The notes below the pieces were generated by a model, which saw only the letters and a list, made by a program, of their open reading frames with translations, was not told where the DNA came from and made no database searches. Of a stretch of 64,000 nt of DNA, positions 44,384-52,678 are shown piece by piece (positions within the stretch are counted from its first letter, which is position 1; every line of letters begins with the position of its first letter). Source of the DNA: Clostridia bacterium (lineage in GTDB: Bacteria > Bacillota > Clostridia > TANB77 > UBA1234); NCBI GenBank assembly GCA_017462965.1, contig JAFTQC010000054.1, forward strand, positions 57,044 through 121,043. Reading direction: 5' to 3'. The position numbers were made by a program, and so were the translations under genes.

Positions 44384-44944
44384 TTAAATTATTGATAGAT
44401 GCTCGAGTAATATTTTAGTACCCATTATTATTAATATAAATCCACCAAATAATTCTGCTTTTTTTCCATATTTATTACCAAATTTATTTCCAATTTTTAC
44501 TCCTACCATCGATAAAACAAATGTTATTATGCCAATCATCAAAGCAGCTATCCAAATATTCACTTGTAAAAACGCAAATGTTACACCTACTGTTAATGCG
44601 TCTATACTTGTTGCAACAGCAAGTGTTATCATCGTTTTTACATCTAGTTTGTCGTTCGTATCATTTTCACACTTACAAAATGCTTCTTTTATCATGTTGG
44701 CTCCAATAAATCCAAGCAAGAAAAAAGCTATCCAATGATCTACTCGAGAAACTGTTTTTTCAAATGAAATCCCCAAAAAATATCCTATAATTGGCATCAT
44801 TCCTTGAAAAGCTCCAAAATATGCTCCAACCTTTATAGCATTTTTCACTTCTAGTTTGGGAATAGATAATCCTTTACAAACAGCCACCGCAAATGCATCC
44901 ATTGCAAGGCCTATAGCAATTAAGATTATTCCTATTAAATTCAT
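44384..44944 (-). CDS. mntP: Manganese efflux pump MntP
   Basis: Small six-helix manganese exporter of 186 residues. The two halves each contain an acidic-Asp motif typical of the family (AIGLAMDAFAVAVCKG and AVATSIDALTVGVTF). Directly after the desulfoferrodoxin terminator and before the Ham1 gene. Typically induced by Mn through a yybP-type riboswitch; no such element is visible here. Confidence 0.93.
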   Translation of the reverse strand: MNLIGIILIAIGLAMDAFAVAVCKGLSIPKLEVKNAIKVGAYFGAFQGMMPIIGYFLGISFEKTVSRVDHWIAFFLLGFIGANMIKEAFCKCENDTNDKLDVKTMITLAVATSIDALTVGVTFAFLQVNIWIAALMIGIITFVLSMVGVKIGNKFGNKYGKKAELFGGFILIIMGTKILLEHLSII

Positions 44945-44956
44945 TTTTTCTCCTAT

Positions 44957-44992
44957 CTAAAAAAGCACCTTGTCTTATTTTTCAAGGTGCTT
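44957..44992 (-). terminator. Intrinsic terminator of desulfoferrodoxin gene
   Basis: Stem AAGCACCTTG/CAAGGTGCTT with T run on the minus strand. Confidence 0.93.
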
Positions 44993-45008
44993 ATATTTGT
45001 AATAAATT

Positions 45009-45389
45009 TTATTCTATTGTAGTTTTCCAAAGGCCATGTTTGTTGCAGTATGCGTATAATGTAGCTCCTTTTTCATATGGAAGTCTTGTCTGTGTAGATT
45101 GTTCTGGGAATAATCTAACTCTAGTTGTTTTGTTATCAGAAACTTCAGCAATCCACATTATATAATGATCTTTTTCCATTGGATGCTCAACTTCTCCTAC
45201 TTTAACAACAATTTCATCTTCAACTCTTTCATATACTGGAACATGTTTTTCCACAGCCGCATCTTCAGTATTAGCTTCTAAAAGTTGCATTTCTTGGCCG
45301 CAACATCTTAATGCAGCAGGATTTCCATGAATTAATCCAATAACATTTCCGCAAGTTTTACATACATAAAATCTAACATTTTTCTCCAT
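45009..45389 (-). CDS. Desulfoferrodoxin, superoxide reductase
   Basis: Two-iron superoxide reductase of 126 residues. N-terminal desulforedoxin site CKTCG...CC, and the catalytic Fe(His)4(Cys) site with EKHVPV, VEHPMEKDHY and CNKHG. Reduces superoxide to peroxide without releasing oxygen, in the cytoplasm of anaerobes. Immediately downstream of the rubredoxin-fused flavoprotein, its likely electron donor. ATG at 45389 follows AGGAGA. Confidence 0.95.
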   Translation of the reverse strand: MEKNVRFYVCKTCGNVIGLIHGNPAALRCCGQEMQLLEANTEDAAVEKHVPVYERVEDEIVVKVGEVEHPMEKDHYIMWIAEVSDNKTTRVRLFPEQSTQTRLPYEKGATLYAYCNKHGLWKTTIE

Positions 45390-45419
45390 AATAAAATCTC
45401 CTCTTCTTTAATTATTTAT

Positions 45420-46082
45420 TTAAATTTTTTCAAAATCAGATTTTGGTCTACCACAAATTGGGCATTTCCAATCATCAGGAAGTTCATCAAATTTAGTAGA
45501 TGACTTATTTTCATCATGAATATATCCACAAATCTTACATTTATATTGATTTTTTTCTTCCATCACATTTTCCTCCTCTTTCTCCTCAACATATGTTGGC
45601 GCTTCTTTTGGCGCGCTTCCTTTTATTACCTTATGATAATATGAATATGTCATAGGTTCATTATTAGAAGTCTTTTCTGCATCTATTACTCTTGCTAAAA
45701 AAATATCATGAGTTTCAGCATCAACAACATCTATTAACTCACAAATTGCATATCCACAAATTTCTTCGCTTAGCACAGGTACTTCATCTATCATTCTATA
45801 AATCACATTTTCATATTTATTATTATCCCTCGATGACGTAAATCCAAATGTTCCAATAACTTTAGAATCTGTTTTTTCAGATAATATTGACACACTAAAT
45901 TTTTTATTTTTCTTTATCGTTTCATTAGTAAAACTTTTTTTATTTATACTTACTGAAATTATTGGATTTTCAGCAGTTATTTGTGTAACAGTATTTACAA
46001 AACATCCAACATTTTTATCATCATTTTTAGTCCCAATAACATACATTCCATATGTCATATCCATCAAAGCATTAACATTCAT
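45420..46082 (-). CDS. Flavin-reductase-fold protein fused to rubredoxin
   Basis: A 220-residue fusion of an N-terminal FMN-binding split-barrel domain (residues ~1-150) and a C-terminal rubredoxin (YKCKICGYIHDE...WKCPICGRPKSDF, CxxC twice). This is the high-molecular-weight rubredoxin type, which passes electrons to superoxide reductase or flavodiiron proteins. The neighbour is desulfoferrodoxin; a flavodiiron protein lies at 52714-53880. Confidence 0.92.
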   Translation of the reverse strand: MNVNALMDMTYGMYVIGTKNDDKNVGCFVNTVTQITAENPIISVSINKKSFTNETIKKNKKFSVSILSEKTDSKVIGTFGFTSSRDNNKYENVIYRMIDEVPVLSEEICGYAICELIDVVDAETHDIFLARVIDAEKTSNNEPMTYSYYHKVIKGSAPKEAPTYVEEKEEENVMEEKNQYKCKICGYIHDENKSSTKFDELPDDWKCPICGRPKSDFEKI

Positions 46083-46154
46083 AAACGTACTCCCTTCCCA
46101 GATTTAGCATACTTAAAAGTTATCATACATTATGCAAAAATTCAATAAATTTTT

Positions 46155-46214
46155 TAGCAGGGGGACGCCCCTTTTTGTGAAAACTTTTATCAAAAAGGGC
46201 TGTCCCTCTTGATA
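46155..46214. repeat. Intergenic hairpin repeat (GGGACGCCCC class)
   Basis: Arms GGGACGCCCCTTTTT (46162-46176) and AAAAAGGGCTGTCCC (46192-46206) with small mismatches. Confidence 0.85.
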
Positions 46215-46287
46215 ATTTTGTGATACAATTTTTGGTAGAGGTTCTGGTATGAACTCTTCGCTTTTGCGAATAAAAATGGGAGGTTTT

Positions 46288-46857
46288 ATGAAATCGCGAT
46301 TTATTTTTAAAAATAGGAAAATTAGATTTAGAGAAGCTGATTACGTAGAAAAACATTATATTAGAGATGGAAAAGCTATAATTCCAATAAGACTAAATTC
46401 CATAAGTGAACTTTATATGAAACATGATTTTAAGGATTTAGATTTATCTGATGAAGTTTCTGCTTATATTGAAGAAATCGCATATATTATTCCTTTGAAA
46501 TATCCTATAGTTCTTGAACTTCATTGTCCTGAAATTTCAGAGGAGGAACAGCAAAGAATTAAAAAGGTTATTAAAAATAATTATGGTATGGATATTGATG
46601 ACAGAGATTATGATGTTAGAGTTACAAATCAAAAATGTATATTTTTGTTTATATTAGGAACTATCTTATTACTTGCCGCCTTTGCAATAGAAGGAAAGCT
46701 TTCTGAGTTCATTGAAGAATTTCTTTATATTGCTGGATGGGTTGCTATTTGGGAGATGTGCGAAAACTTACTTCTTGATAATGCAAAAAAAAGAACTGAA
46801 CGATTGAATAAACTTCAACTTTATGATAGTGAAGTAACTTTTGTTTTTGATAGATAA
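46288..46857 (+). CDS. Hypothetical membrane protein, 189 aa
   Basis: Not recognised. About 120 soluble residues (many Glu/Arg, RFIFKNRKIRFREADYVEKHYI) are followed by one or two hydrophobic segments (CIFLFILGTILLLAAFAIEG and a more amphipathic LYIAGWVAIWEM) and a short basic tail. ATG at 46288 has GGGAGG five bases upstream. Single gene between two hairpin repeats. Confidence 0.72.
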   Translation: MKSRFIFKNRKIRFREADYVEKHYIRDGKAIIPIRLNSISELYMKHDFKDLDLSDEVSAYIEEIAYIIPLKYPIVLELHCPEISEEEQQRIKKVIKNNYGMDIDDRDYDVRVTNQKCIFLFILGTILLLAAFAIEGKLSEFIEEFLYIAGWVAIWEMCENLLLDNAKKRTERLNKLQLYDSEVTFVFDR

Positions 46858-46862
46858 TTTTC

Positions 46863-46902
46863 AAAAAATGGACAAGAGAACCGTCCCCTTGTCCATTTTT
46901 TT
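46863..46902. repeat. Intergenic hairpin repeat (GGTTCTC class)
   Basis: AAAAAATGGACAAG/CTTGTCCATTTTTT stem around AGAACCGTCCC, at the convergent end of two genes. Confidence 0.9.
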
Positions 46903-48061
46903 ATTTTTCTAAAACTATTACTGGCACTTCCATTTCTTCCTTTGTTATTCCGCAGTGTGTTGATTTCTTTACTTTCTTACCTTCTGCTAAAAATGTTTCT
47001 AATCGTATTATGCTACTTGATGTTGATAGTGCAATGTAATTTCCTATGAAATCGTCTGTTTTAGGATGTTTTTCACCAAATCCTAATAAATTTTTAGATA
47101 AAAATTCTTCTCTACTCATTAGCCAAAATTCATTTTTGAAATGGCTGTTAAATCTTTCTACAAATGCATCTTTCATTTCTTCCTTTACCCAAAATGCAAC
47201 TGTTCTTGATTCGAGTGATGGTGGTGTTATTAAACATTCTAAAATTTCAGGATAATCCAAAAGTGTGTATGCTTTTTCTATATTTTTATGCCCATGATCT
47301 GCAGATATTATTATGATTGAATTCTCTTCTAGTTCTTCTGAAAATCTCTTAATTTTTTCTTCTGTTTCTAGAAGATAATCCTTTGCTTCAATTGAATCTG
47401 TTCCATACTTGTGAAGTATGCTATCAGGATTATCACAATAAGCCATTATAAAATTATCGTTTGGAAGTGAAGTAAGTATTTTTAAAGAATCTATCACTTC
47501 ATCAATATCATTAGCTTTTATACTGTTTTTTGCCCTTCTTTCTGAATACTCCGGCATTACCTCAAAAACATTTGTATTAGGAGATGCTTCCTCTATTTGA
47601 TCAAAAATTGTTTTGTAATTTACGATATTTTCAAACACATTCATTCTGGCATCTTCTAAAGATTCTCCTTTATACGATTCTCTGTGCTTCAACATATCTA
47701 CAGCTCTTCCATATTCTTTGAAATACTGGGACCATGCAATCCAGCCTGTTTCATAAGGTGGCTTTCCTGCATAATACGTAGTAAGCGCCGCTGTAGTTGT
47801 TGACGGATATACGGAAGTTATCACATCAATTTTATTTCTATTCAAAAAACCATTTGGAGATATGTTATTTAAGATATGCTCCCCCATTCCATCTAAAATC
47901 AATAAAATTACGTTTTTATACCTTTTTTCTAACTTGCTATCTAACAACTTAGAAGAATTATGCTTTGTTTCAACATTATAATATTTTAGAATTGATGTAA
48001 CTGTATTTAGTATGCAATGTTTATAATCAGGCATTACAAGATTTTTTTCATCAACGTTCAT
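46901..48061 (-). CDS. Type I phosphodiesterase / alkaline phosphatase superfamily protein
   Basis: A ~386-residue metallo-phosphodiesterase or phosphopentomutase-like protein. Metal-binding LILDGMGEHIL, catalytic Thr region VYPSTTTAALTTYYAG, HKYG, and SADHGHKN. Substrate unknown; nucleotide pyrophosphatases and phosphonoacetate hydrolases share this fold. No signal peptide. The ATG at 48061 has GGTGG upstream; an in-frame TTG lies nine bases earlier. 22 bp before the metallophosphoesterase stop, so same transcript. Confidence 0.85.
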   Translation of the reverse strand: MNVDEKNLVMPDYKHCILNTVTSILKYYNVETKHNSSKLLDSKLEKRYKNVILLILDGMGEHILNNISPNGFLNRNKIDVITSVYPSTTTAALTTYYAGKPPYETGWIAWSQYFKEYGRAVDMLKHRESYKGESLEDARMNVFENIVNYKTIFDQIEEASPNTNVFEVMPEYSERRAKNSIKANDIDEVIDSLKILTSLPNDNFIMAYCDNPDSILHKYGTDSIEAKDYLLETEEKIKRFSEELEENSIIIISADHGHKNIEKAYTLLDYPEILECLITPPSLESRTVAFWVKEEMKDAFVERFNSHFKNEFWLMSREEFLSKNLLGFGEKHPKTDDFIGNYIALSTSSSIIRLETFLAEGKKVKKSTHCGITKEEMEVPVIVLEK

Positions 48062-48082
48062 AGTATTCAACCACCGTTTCTA

Positions 48083-48619
48083 TTAAAATTCAATTTTATC
48101 TATTATTTTTTCATCGATATCTTTCAAAACTATTTGATTGTCTTCAATTATCAAAAAACTATTTGGCGTATCATTTTTTGGAAGCGATATTGATCCCGCA
48201 TTTACACAAATTATGCCGTCTTTTTTCTTAATAAATCCTGTATGAAAATGTCCATATACAAGCACATCAACGTGTTCTGAAGGCAAGTTATCAATATTAA
48301 ATTTATGCCCATGCGTAAAAAAGAATTTTTTATTCGATATATCAATTGTAACATTTGTATTAAATTCAAAATTAGAAATCATTTCATCAACTTCTGCATC
48401 ACAATTTCCTTTTATACATATAATTCTATCCTTCAATGAATTCAAAATTTCAGCAACTTTCATTGGGCCATATTCTTTTGGAAGAGAATTTCTAGGACCA
48501 TGATAATACAAATCACCAAGCAAAATTATTTTATCTGGATTTTCTTTTTCTACTAATTCATTAATTTTATTAGCATAAAATTCAGAACCATGAATATCTG
48601 AAAAAATAATATATTTCAT
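48083..48619 (-). CDS. YfcE-type metallophosphoesterase
   Basis: A 178-residue metal-dependent phosphodiesterase. FSDIHGSEF, LGDLYYHGP, GNCD, THGH and YGHFHTG are the five metal-binding motifs in order. YfcE homologues cleave phosphodiesters in vitro; natural substrate not known. First gene of the two-gene unit with the alkaline phosphatase-like gene. Confidence 0.93.
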   Translation of the reverse strand: MKYIIFSDIHGSEFYANKINELVEKENPDKIILLGDLYYHGPRNSLPKEYGPMKVAEILNSLKDRIICIKGNCDAEVDEMISNFEFNTNVTIDISNKKFFFTHGHKFNIDNLPSEHVDVLVYGHFHTGFIKKKDGIICVNAGSISLPKNDTPNSFLIIEDNQIVLKDIDEKIIDKIEF

Positions 48620-48670
48620 AAACTTTCCTCACTTTCTTTTTATAATGATTTTAACACATTTATTTCGTTT

Positions 48671-48746
48671 GGAAAATTGGAAAAAGGAACCGTCCCAATT
48701 TCAAAATAAAAAAAGGACAAAAGCCCCGTCCCTTTGTCCTTTTTTC
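48671..48746. repeat. Two adjacent hairpin repeats (GGTTCC and GGACGGGGC classes)
   Basis: A first half-element with AAATTGG...AACCGTCCCAATTT (48674-48702) adjoins AAAAAAAGGACAA/TTTGTCCTTTTTT (48708-48746). Confidence 0.85.
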
Positions 48747-48750
48747 AAAT

Positions 48751-49011
48751 TTATTTATTTTTCTCCCAAATATTTCTTACTAGTTTTAATGATAGTGTTG
48801 ATAATGTGAAGCCGATTACTGGTACTAGTGAACTTAGCCATACATTATTGATTTTGTTTATTAGGTGTGAGTATATTACAACAACAATGTATGTAAGCAC
48901 GCAAATGCAAAGTTTCCTTGTTAGGCTTGTTTCCCACGCTTTGTCTAATTCAACTTTTTTGTTTCTTTCTTTAATTTTTAATAGTTCTTCTTCTAATTCT
49001 TTTAATTCCAT
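48751..49011 (-). CDS. Small two-helix membrane protein, 86 aa
   Basis: Coiled-coil-like N terminus (MELKELEEELLKIKERNKK) followed by two membrane helices (KLCICVLTYIVVVIYSHLI, then WLSSLVPVIGFTLSTLSL). Function unknown; similar small two-helix proteins are widespread. AGGAGAGG precedes the ATG. Confidence 0.72.
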   Translation of the reverse strand: MELKELEEELLKIKERNKKVELDKAWETSLTRKLCICVLTYIVVVIYSHLINKINNVWLSSLVPVIGFTLSTLSLKLVRNIWEKNK

Positions 49012-49101
49012 TTCTTTTACCTCTCCTTTTTTATTTTCAAAAGTATTATATCACATAGAATTCTATTTTGCTACATTTTATGTAAATTAAATTTCCTTAT
49101 C

Positions 49102-49130
49102 TTTACAATTATTTTAATTTATGATATTAT
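49102..49130 (+). promoter_or_regulatory. Promoter of the GC-rich 54-aa unit
   Basis: TTTACA (49102-49107), 17-base spacer, TATTAT (49125-49130), followed by a structured leader with a GTTCCC/GGGAAC pair. Confidence 0.6.
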
Positions 49131-49238
49131 GTAAAGTGTATAGGTGTGCTATACGGTTCCCATATTCAATCTCTACTTTCCGAGATAAAATCTCTGGGAA
49201 CACTAGACTCAAGCGACTTTCGAAAGGAGTATTAACCT

Positions 49239-49403
49239 GTGAGCAAGAAGAAGTCCAAGCTGCCCCGGTACTACAAGGAGTCCCCTGAAGCTCGTGCTGA
49301 GCGTGTACGTGAGGAGGCCGGTCGGTATAAAAGCCGAATCGTAGAGCCCAAGACGCGCTACAATCGCCAGCGAGCGAACAACAAGAAGAACTTCGAGGAG
49401 TGA
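49239..49403 (+). CDS. GC-rich basic orphan protein, 54 aa
   Basis: GTG start at 49239 behind AAAGGAG. The product is strongly basic: SKKKSKLPRYYKESPEARAE, further RVREEAGRYKSRIVEPKT, then YNRQRANNKKNFEE. Predicted to be a small charged, possibly nucleic-acid- or ribosome-binding protein; no family recognised. 38 of 60 bases in 49261-49320 are G or C, the most extreme in the window. The stop TGA (49401) overlaps the ribosome binding site GAGGAG of a second reading frame, so the unit is a bicistron. Confidence 0.75.
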   Translation: MSKKKSKLPRYYKESPEARAERVREEAGRYKSRIVEPKTRYNRQRANNKKNFEE

Positions 49404-49407
49404 TTTA

Positions 49408-49496
49408 ATGCAGAAAAAATCTTCACCAGCTCTGATGGTGTCATTGAAGACGTCGATGCCTGGCTTGAGAAAAATCAGGAGAATAATCCTGATTAA
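49408..49496 (+). pseudogene. Second cistron of GC-rich unit with -1 shift in an A6 run
   Basis: ATG at 49408 is seven bases after GAGGAG. The ATG frame begins M-Q-K-K and then loses coding character. A shift of -1 at the A6 run (49414-49419) instead yields IFTSSDGVIEDVDAWLEKNQ and ENNPD, ending at TAA 49494. Codon use in that frame (GAC GTC GAT GCC) matches the other GC-rich genes. Either a frameshift mutation, a sequencing error in the homopolymer, or programmed frameshifting. Confidence 0.5.
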
Positions 49497-49546
49497 CTAC
49501 GAAAAACCTCTCTTGTTCCTGCATAAGGACTTGAGGGGTTTTCGCC
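49497..49546 (+). terminator. Terminator of the GC-rich unit
   Basis: AAAACCTCTCTTG...TTGAGGGGTTTT arms with imperfect pairing, then CGCCTTTGTTTTTTG. Confidence 0.65.
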
Positions 49547-49562
49547 TTTGTTTTTTGTAGTA

Positions 49563-50111
49563 TCATACGATACGAATTTTCGTATATTTATCTATTTTCG
49601 CTAACAATTCTATCATTTTTTCTCTTGGAAGAGCTATGCATCCTGCAGTTTGACTTCCATTGCTGCAATGAATAAAAATCGCACTTCCCTTCCCTGGAAT
49701 GTTTTCAGGGTTTGTTTTTATTTCTAATGCAAATTCGTATTGAACTTTATAATCTATCAAATGCTCTGCGCTTTTCCAATCTATATCTACCTTTGTAATA
49801 TCCACAAGTTGGTTATAATACTTGGAACTAGAATCATCGACCCAATACAAATTTTCGTTTATTTTTACATATTCTAATGAATCACCTAATTTGATTTTTT
49901 CCCTATCATACATACCAAAAACTATTCCAATTCCAAATTCACCAAGCGGAGTTTTACCATCTCCCTCTCTTTTTTCTCTTGTAACTCCATTTCTGCCAAT
50001 TATAGCTTCTGCTTCCAATTGTATCTCATTTATCTTTTCATCAGATGACATCTCAACAAATTTTAAAATAGCCGGATTTTCATTCGTATCAATGCTAATC
50101 ACATTTTTCAC
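49563..50111 (-). CDS. L,D-transpeptidase-type (YkuD-like) protein
   Basis: A 182-residue protein whose end matches the YkuD catalytic motif: IFIHCSNGSQTAGCIALP (His ... Ser-x-Gly-Cys equivalent: T-A-G-C) and GKTPLGEFGIG upstream. L,D-transpeptidases make 3-3 peptidoglycan cross-links or trim side chains. There is no signal peptide, so it may be cytoplasmic or a domain relative of the ErfK/YbiS group. Start ATG at 50111 follows AGGAGG. Confidence 0.78.
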   Translation of the reverse strand: MKNVISIDTNENPAILKFVEMSSDEKINEIQLEAEAIIGRNGVTREKREGDGKTPLGEFGIGIVFGMYDREKIKLGDSLEYVKINENLYWVDDSSSKYYNQLVDITKVDIDWKSAEHLIDYKVQYEFALEIKTNPENIPGKGSAIFIHCSNGSQTAGCIALPREKMIELLAKIDKYTKIRIV

Positions 50112-50139
50112 TAATTATCCTCCTTGTTGAAATTTTTCA

Positions 50140-50160
50140 CAAAAAGGGACGTCCCTCTTA
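50140..50160. repeat. Short hairpin repeat (GGGACGTCCC)
   Basis: AGGGAC-GTCCCT palindrome (50145-50156) followed by TCTTACT: a truncated member of the family. Confidence 0.7.
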
Positions 50161-50685
50161 CTAAATTAGTTTAAATATTTTCTCGTAATCATTTGGATTT
50201 GGAACCATATCATCACTGTTTTTAACAAGATTTTCTACATCCATGTAGTATACTAATTTTGCCTCTTCAAGTTCTTCTTCTTGAATTTTCACATCATCTA
50301 TTTTCACATTTTTTCTTGCCAAAAACACATCAAAGAATATTCTTTCTATGTAATCTTCACTAATTATTAATTCTTCTTGTATTGTATATAAATATTCCAA
50401 GTTCTCTTTTTTAACAGATATACCAAGTTCTTCATTAATTTCTCTTATACAAGCTTCTTCTGAGGTTTCTCCGGCTCTTACATGTCCTTTTACAAAAATG
50501 CTCCATAGATTAGCGTAAACTTTTTTATTTTTACTTCGTCTTTGCATTATTATTTCTTTCTTATCATTAACTATGCAAACCGCTATTGCTCTATGATAAT
50601 TTCCCGCTTTTTTTATTTCAGATTTTGGTTTTATTTCTCCAGTCTTATTTCCATTACAATCCAAAACTTCTATCAATTCTTCCAA
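50161..50685 (-). CDS. NUDIX hydrolase (isopentenyl-diphosphate-isomerase-like type)
   Basis: A ~174-residue NUDIX enzyme with the box GHVRAGETSEEACIREINEE followed by LGI. The N terminus (EELIEVLDCNGNKTGEI) is that of the YfcD/IDI-like group. It hydrolyses nucleoside diphosphates linked to X. TTG start at 50685: AGGAGG overlaps the stop of the upstream NTPase gene (50690), which rules out the upstream in-frame ATG. Confidence 0.9.
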   Translation of the reverse strand: MEELIEVLDCNGNKTGEIKPKSEIKKAGNYHRAIAVCIVNDKKEIIMQRRSKNKKVYANLWSIFVKGHVRAGETSEEACIREINEELGISVKKENLEYLYTIQEELIISEDYIERIFFDVFLARKNVKIDDVKIQEEELEEAKLVYYMDVENLVKNSDDMVPNPNDYEKIFKLI

Positions 50686-50689
50686 AATT

Positions 50690-51220
50690 CTACCTCCATG
50701 TATCTCCATTTATATGTTTTGTAAGTGCCATAATGAATGCATTTTTTGTTAAATCAATTCTTGTAATTTCCTTGTGGGTTAATATACTTATGCCACCTTT
50801 TCCTTTGCCTGATTCATCCATGCCAAAAATTTTGTCCATGACTTTTCCAAGTTCTGTAGCTTTTATTTCATCCATATATTTTTCTGGAATTGGGAAACCT
50901 TGGCTAGTTCCGGTGCTTTGCACACCATCGGCGCTTTCAACTACTACCACATTTATATCTATCCACTCTTCCAAATAATTTGTAATTCCAGCCTCACTTG
51001 AAACATAAAAATCTGCTTTTATATTATTTTGAATTGCATATTCTTTTAAATTTTTAACTCTATTTTTTGCACCTTTGATTATTTCTTCGTTTAAAGGTTG
51101 GTCACTAACTTCTGAACTTACCGCAACTCCTTCAATTTCAACATTATCAAAATACTTTTCAAAAGCTTGTTTTGCACCTTCTAATTTCCCTGGATTTTTT
51201 GTTCCCATCAATACTTTCAT
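50690..51220 (-). CDS. Inosine/xanthosine triphosphatase-type (YjjX/DUF84) NTPase
   Basis: About 176 residues. MKVLMGTKNPGKLEGAKQAF, then YVSSEAGITNYLEEWIDINVVVV, are the DUF84/YjjX pattern. The enzyme removes non-canonical purine NTPs. Overlaps the ribosome binding site of the NUDIX gene, so the two are coupled. ATG at 51220 is preferred because the upstream GTG is only two bases from AAGGAG. Confidence 0.88.
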   Translation of the reverse strand: MKVLMGTKNPGKLEGAKQAFEKYFDNVEIEGVAVSSEVSDQPLNEEIIKGAKNRVKNLKEYAIQNNIKADFYVSSEAGITNYLEEWIDINVVVVESADGVQSTGTSQGFPIPEKYMDEIKATELGKVMDKIFGMDESGKGKGGISILTHKEITRIDLTKNAFIMALTKHINGDTWR

Positions 51221-51235
51221 TATTTTCACTACTCC

Positions 51236-51802
51236 TTATTTATCAAATAATAATTTTATAGCTCCATATTGTTTTTCAACTATTTCTTTTCCTTTTGGTG
51301 ACAGTTTATTATAACTTCTTTCCAATTTATTTTTTACAAATTCCGCGCCTTCATTTATTGGCAATTGTTTTTCTTTATACACCATACTAAAAAGTGATGG
51401 AATACTTGAAAAGTGTGCCATTGCGTCTGCATCAGCGATACATATTTCTTCTGGTGTATTTTTTTCCACTAAACGGCTTCCTCTATGATTTAAAATGCAT
51501 TTTTTTATTGATTCAATTCTCTCTTCTGGATAATTCTCGTTTTTTAGTAATTCTTCGGCAATTGATGCCCCAATTATGTGATGTTCTTCTACATAATCCT
51601 TATTTGTAACGCTTGCGATATCGTGAAGCAATGCTGCAAGCGCCACTATCTCTTTATCTGCGCCATAATTCTCTGCATTTTCTTTAGCTAATTTATAAAC
51701 CAATTCTATATGATGTTCCCATGCACCGATTCCAAAAGCATTGTTTGTACTTAAACATCTATTTTTTACTTCTTCATATATTTTATTTTCAATTGTATCC
51801 AT
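51236..51802 (-). CDS. HD domain phosphohydrolase
   Basis: A ~188-residue HD-superfamily protein. His in WEHHIELV, the HD pair LLHDIASVTN, EEHHIIGA and the terminal metal site in the DADAMAHF region. Likely a metal-dependent nucleotide phosphohydrolase. Same transcript as the NTPase and NUDIX genes (15-bp gap). ATG at 51802 follows AAGGTGG; upstream GTG lies in that site. Confidence 0.88.
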   Translation of the reverse strand: MDTIENKIYEEVKNRCLSTNNAFGIGAWEHHIELVYKLAKENAENYGADKEIVALAALLHDIASVTNKDYVEEHHIIGASIAEELLKNENYPEERIESIKKCILNHRGSRLVEKNTPEEICIADADAMAHFSSIPSLFSMVYKEKQLPINEGAEFVKNKLERSYNKLSPKGKEIVEKQYGAIKLLFDK

Positions 51803-51964
51803 TGTTTCCACCTTTTTCACGTTTATTACGCTTCCATTATAATGCCATATCTTTGCAAAATCTAGCCTAAAAATGCGTGCCTCAAGAATATTTTTTCTTA
51901 TTTTGCAAATATTATTTAAAAGTCGATTTATTTTGACATTTATTTTTTAGAGGTGAGTTTAATT

Positions 51965-52348
51965 ATGAGTGATAAAAAAAGAAAAGTTGATAATCTTGTG
52001 AATTTGGTCGAAAATCACATAAGAACTGAAAGACATTTAGAGCAATATTCTAATATTGGCGATCCGAAATATAGAGATATGGCTAGAGAGAAACAAAACG
52101 TTAGAGAAGAACAAATTAATGTATTAAAAAATCAACTTACGAATGAACATCCAAAGATTTCTCCAAGCGAACATCTTGAAAATTTAAAAGAAAGTTATGA
52201 GAGAAATACGAATTATTTACAAAATAATATGGGAAATTTATCTTATGAGCAAATTAGCAATATGGCTACAAAGCAGAAAAATCAAAGAAGACAAATGGAG
52301 CAACTTTCAAAAGATGTGGATGAATCTGGAAAATATACAAAGCTTTAA
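51965..52348 (+). CDS. Hypothetical charged helical protein, 127 aa
   Basis: Highly charged, Asn/Gln-rich and helical (NLVENHIRTERHLEQYSNIG, LENLKESYERNTNYLQNN). No membrane segment. Unknown function; the pattern fits a small DNA- or protein-binding coil. ATG at 51965 has GAGGTG upstream. Convergent with the GC-rich 74-aa gene. Confidence 0.7.
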   Translation: MSDKKRKVDNLVNLVENHIRTERHLEQYSNIGDPKYRDMAREKQNVREEQINVLKNQLTNEHPKISPSEHLENLKESYERNTNYLQNNMGNLSYEQISNMATKQKNQRRQMEQLSKDVDESGKYTKL

Positions 52349-52360
52349 AATATGAACATT

Positions 52361-52398
52361 AAAAAGGAGGAGTCATTTGGACTCCTCCGGCAAGTCAT
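52361..52398 (-). terminator. Terminator overlapping the 3' end of the 74-aa gene
   Basis: Minus-strand GGAGGAGTCC-AAAT-GACTCCTCC-TTTTT. The 5' arm encodes the last residues Glu-Glu-Ser and the stop lies in the loop/stem, so the hairpin is partly coding. Confidence 0.85.
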
Positions 52399-52597
52399 AT
52401 GCAATTATTCTTGCACCGACTTTGTTTCGAAACACCTTCACCGTGCCAATTTTGTGGTCTGTGTAGAGTGCACGAGCCGACTTCAAGTATGTCACCCGTT
52501 CTTTGACTGCAGCCTCAAAATACCTCGAGTTCGCATAGCTCTCATACTTAAGGAATTCATTGTGTACAACTTTTCCTCGCTTATGGTTCCGACTCAT
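52373..52597 (-). CDS. GC-rich orphan protein, 74 aa
   Basis: Basic small protein (MSRNHKRGKVVHNEFLKYES ... YFEAAVKERVTYLKSARALY ... GTVKVFRNKVGARIIAYDLP). Helix followed by beta-like segment; no family recognised. 31 G+C of 60 in 52441-52500. It has a perfect promoter, strong RBS GAGGAGGG and its own terminator. Another autonomous GC-rich unit. Confidence 0.8.
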   Translation of the reverse strand: MSRNHKRGKVVHNEFLKYESYANSRYFEAAVKERVTYLKSARALYTDHKIGTVKVFRNKVGARIIAYDLPEESK

Positions 52598-52643
52598 GTT
52601 GCTACCCTCCTCAATGTTTCTTGCTAGAAAAATTTACATAATG

Positions 52644-52672
52644 ATTATAAATTCATATTATATCTTTGTCAA
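52644..52672 (-). promoter_or_regulatory. Consensus sigma-A promoter of the 74-aa gene
   Basis: Minus-strand TTGACA (52667-52672), 17-base spacer, TATAAT (52644-52649). Confidence 0.88.
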
Positions 52673-52678
52673 CACTAG

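Noticed and set aside
49401..49403. TGA as selenocysteine or recoded codon after the 54-aa gene
   Set aside because: The downstream stretch is explained better by a new ATG with its own GAGGAG and a -1 shift; no SECIS-like hairpin directly follows and TGA is used as a normal stop in other genes here.
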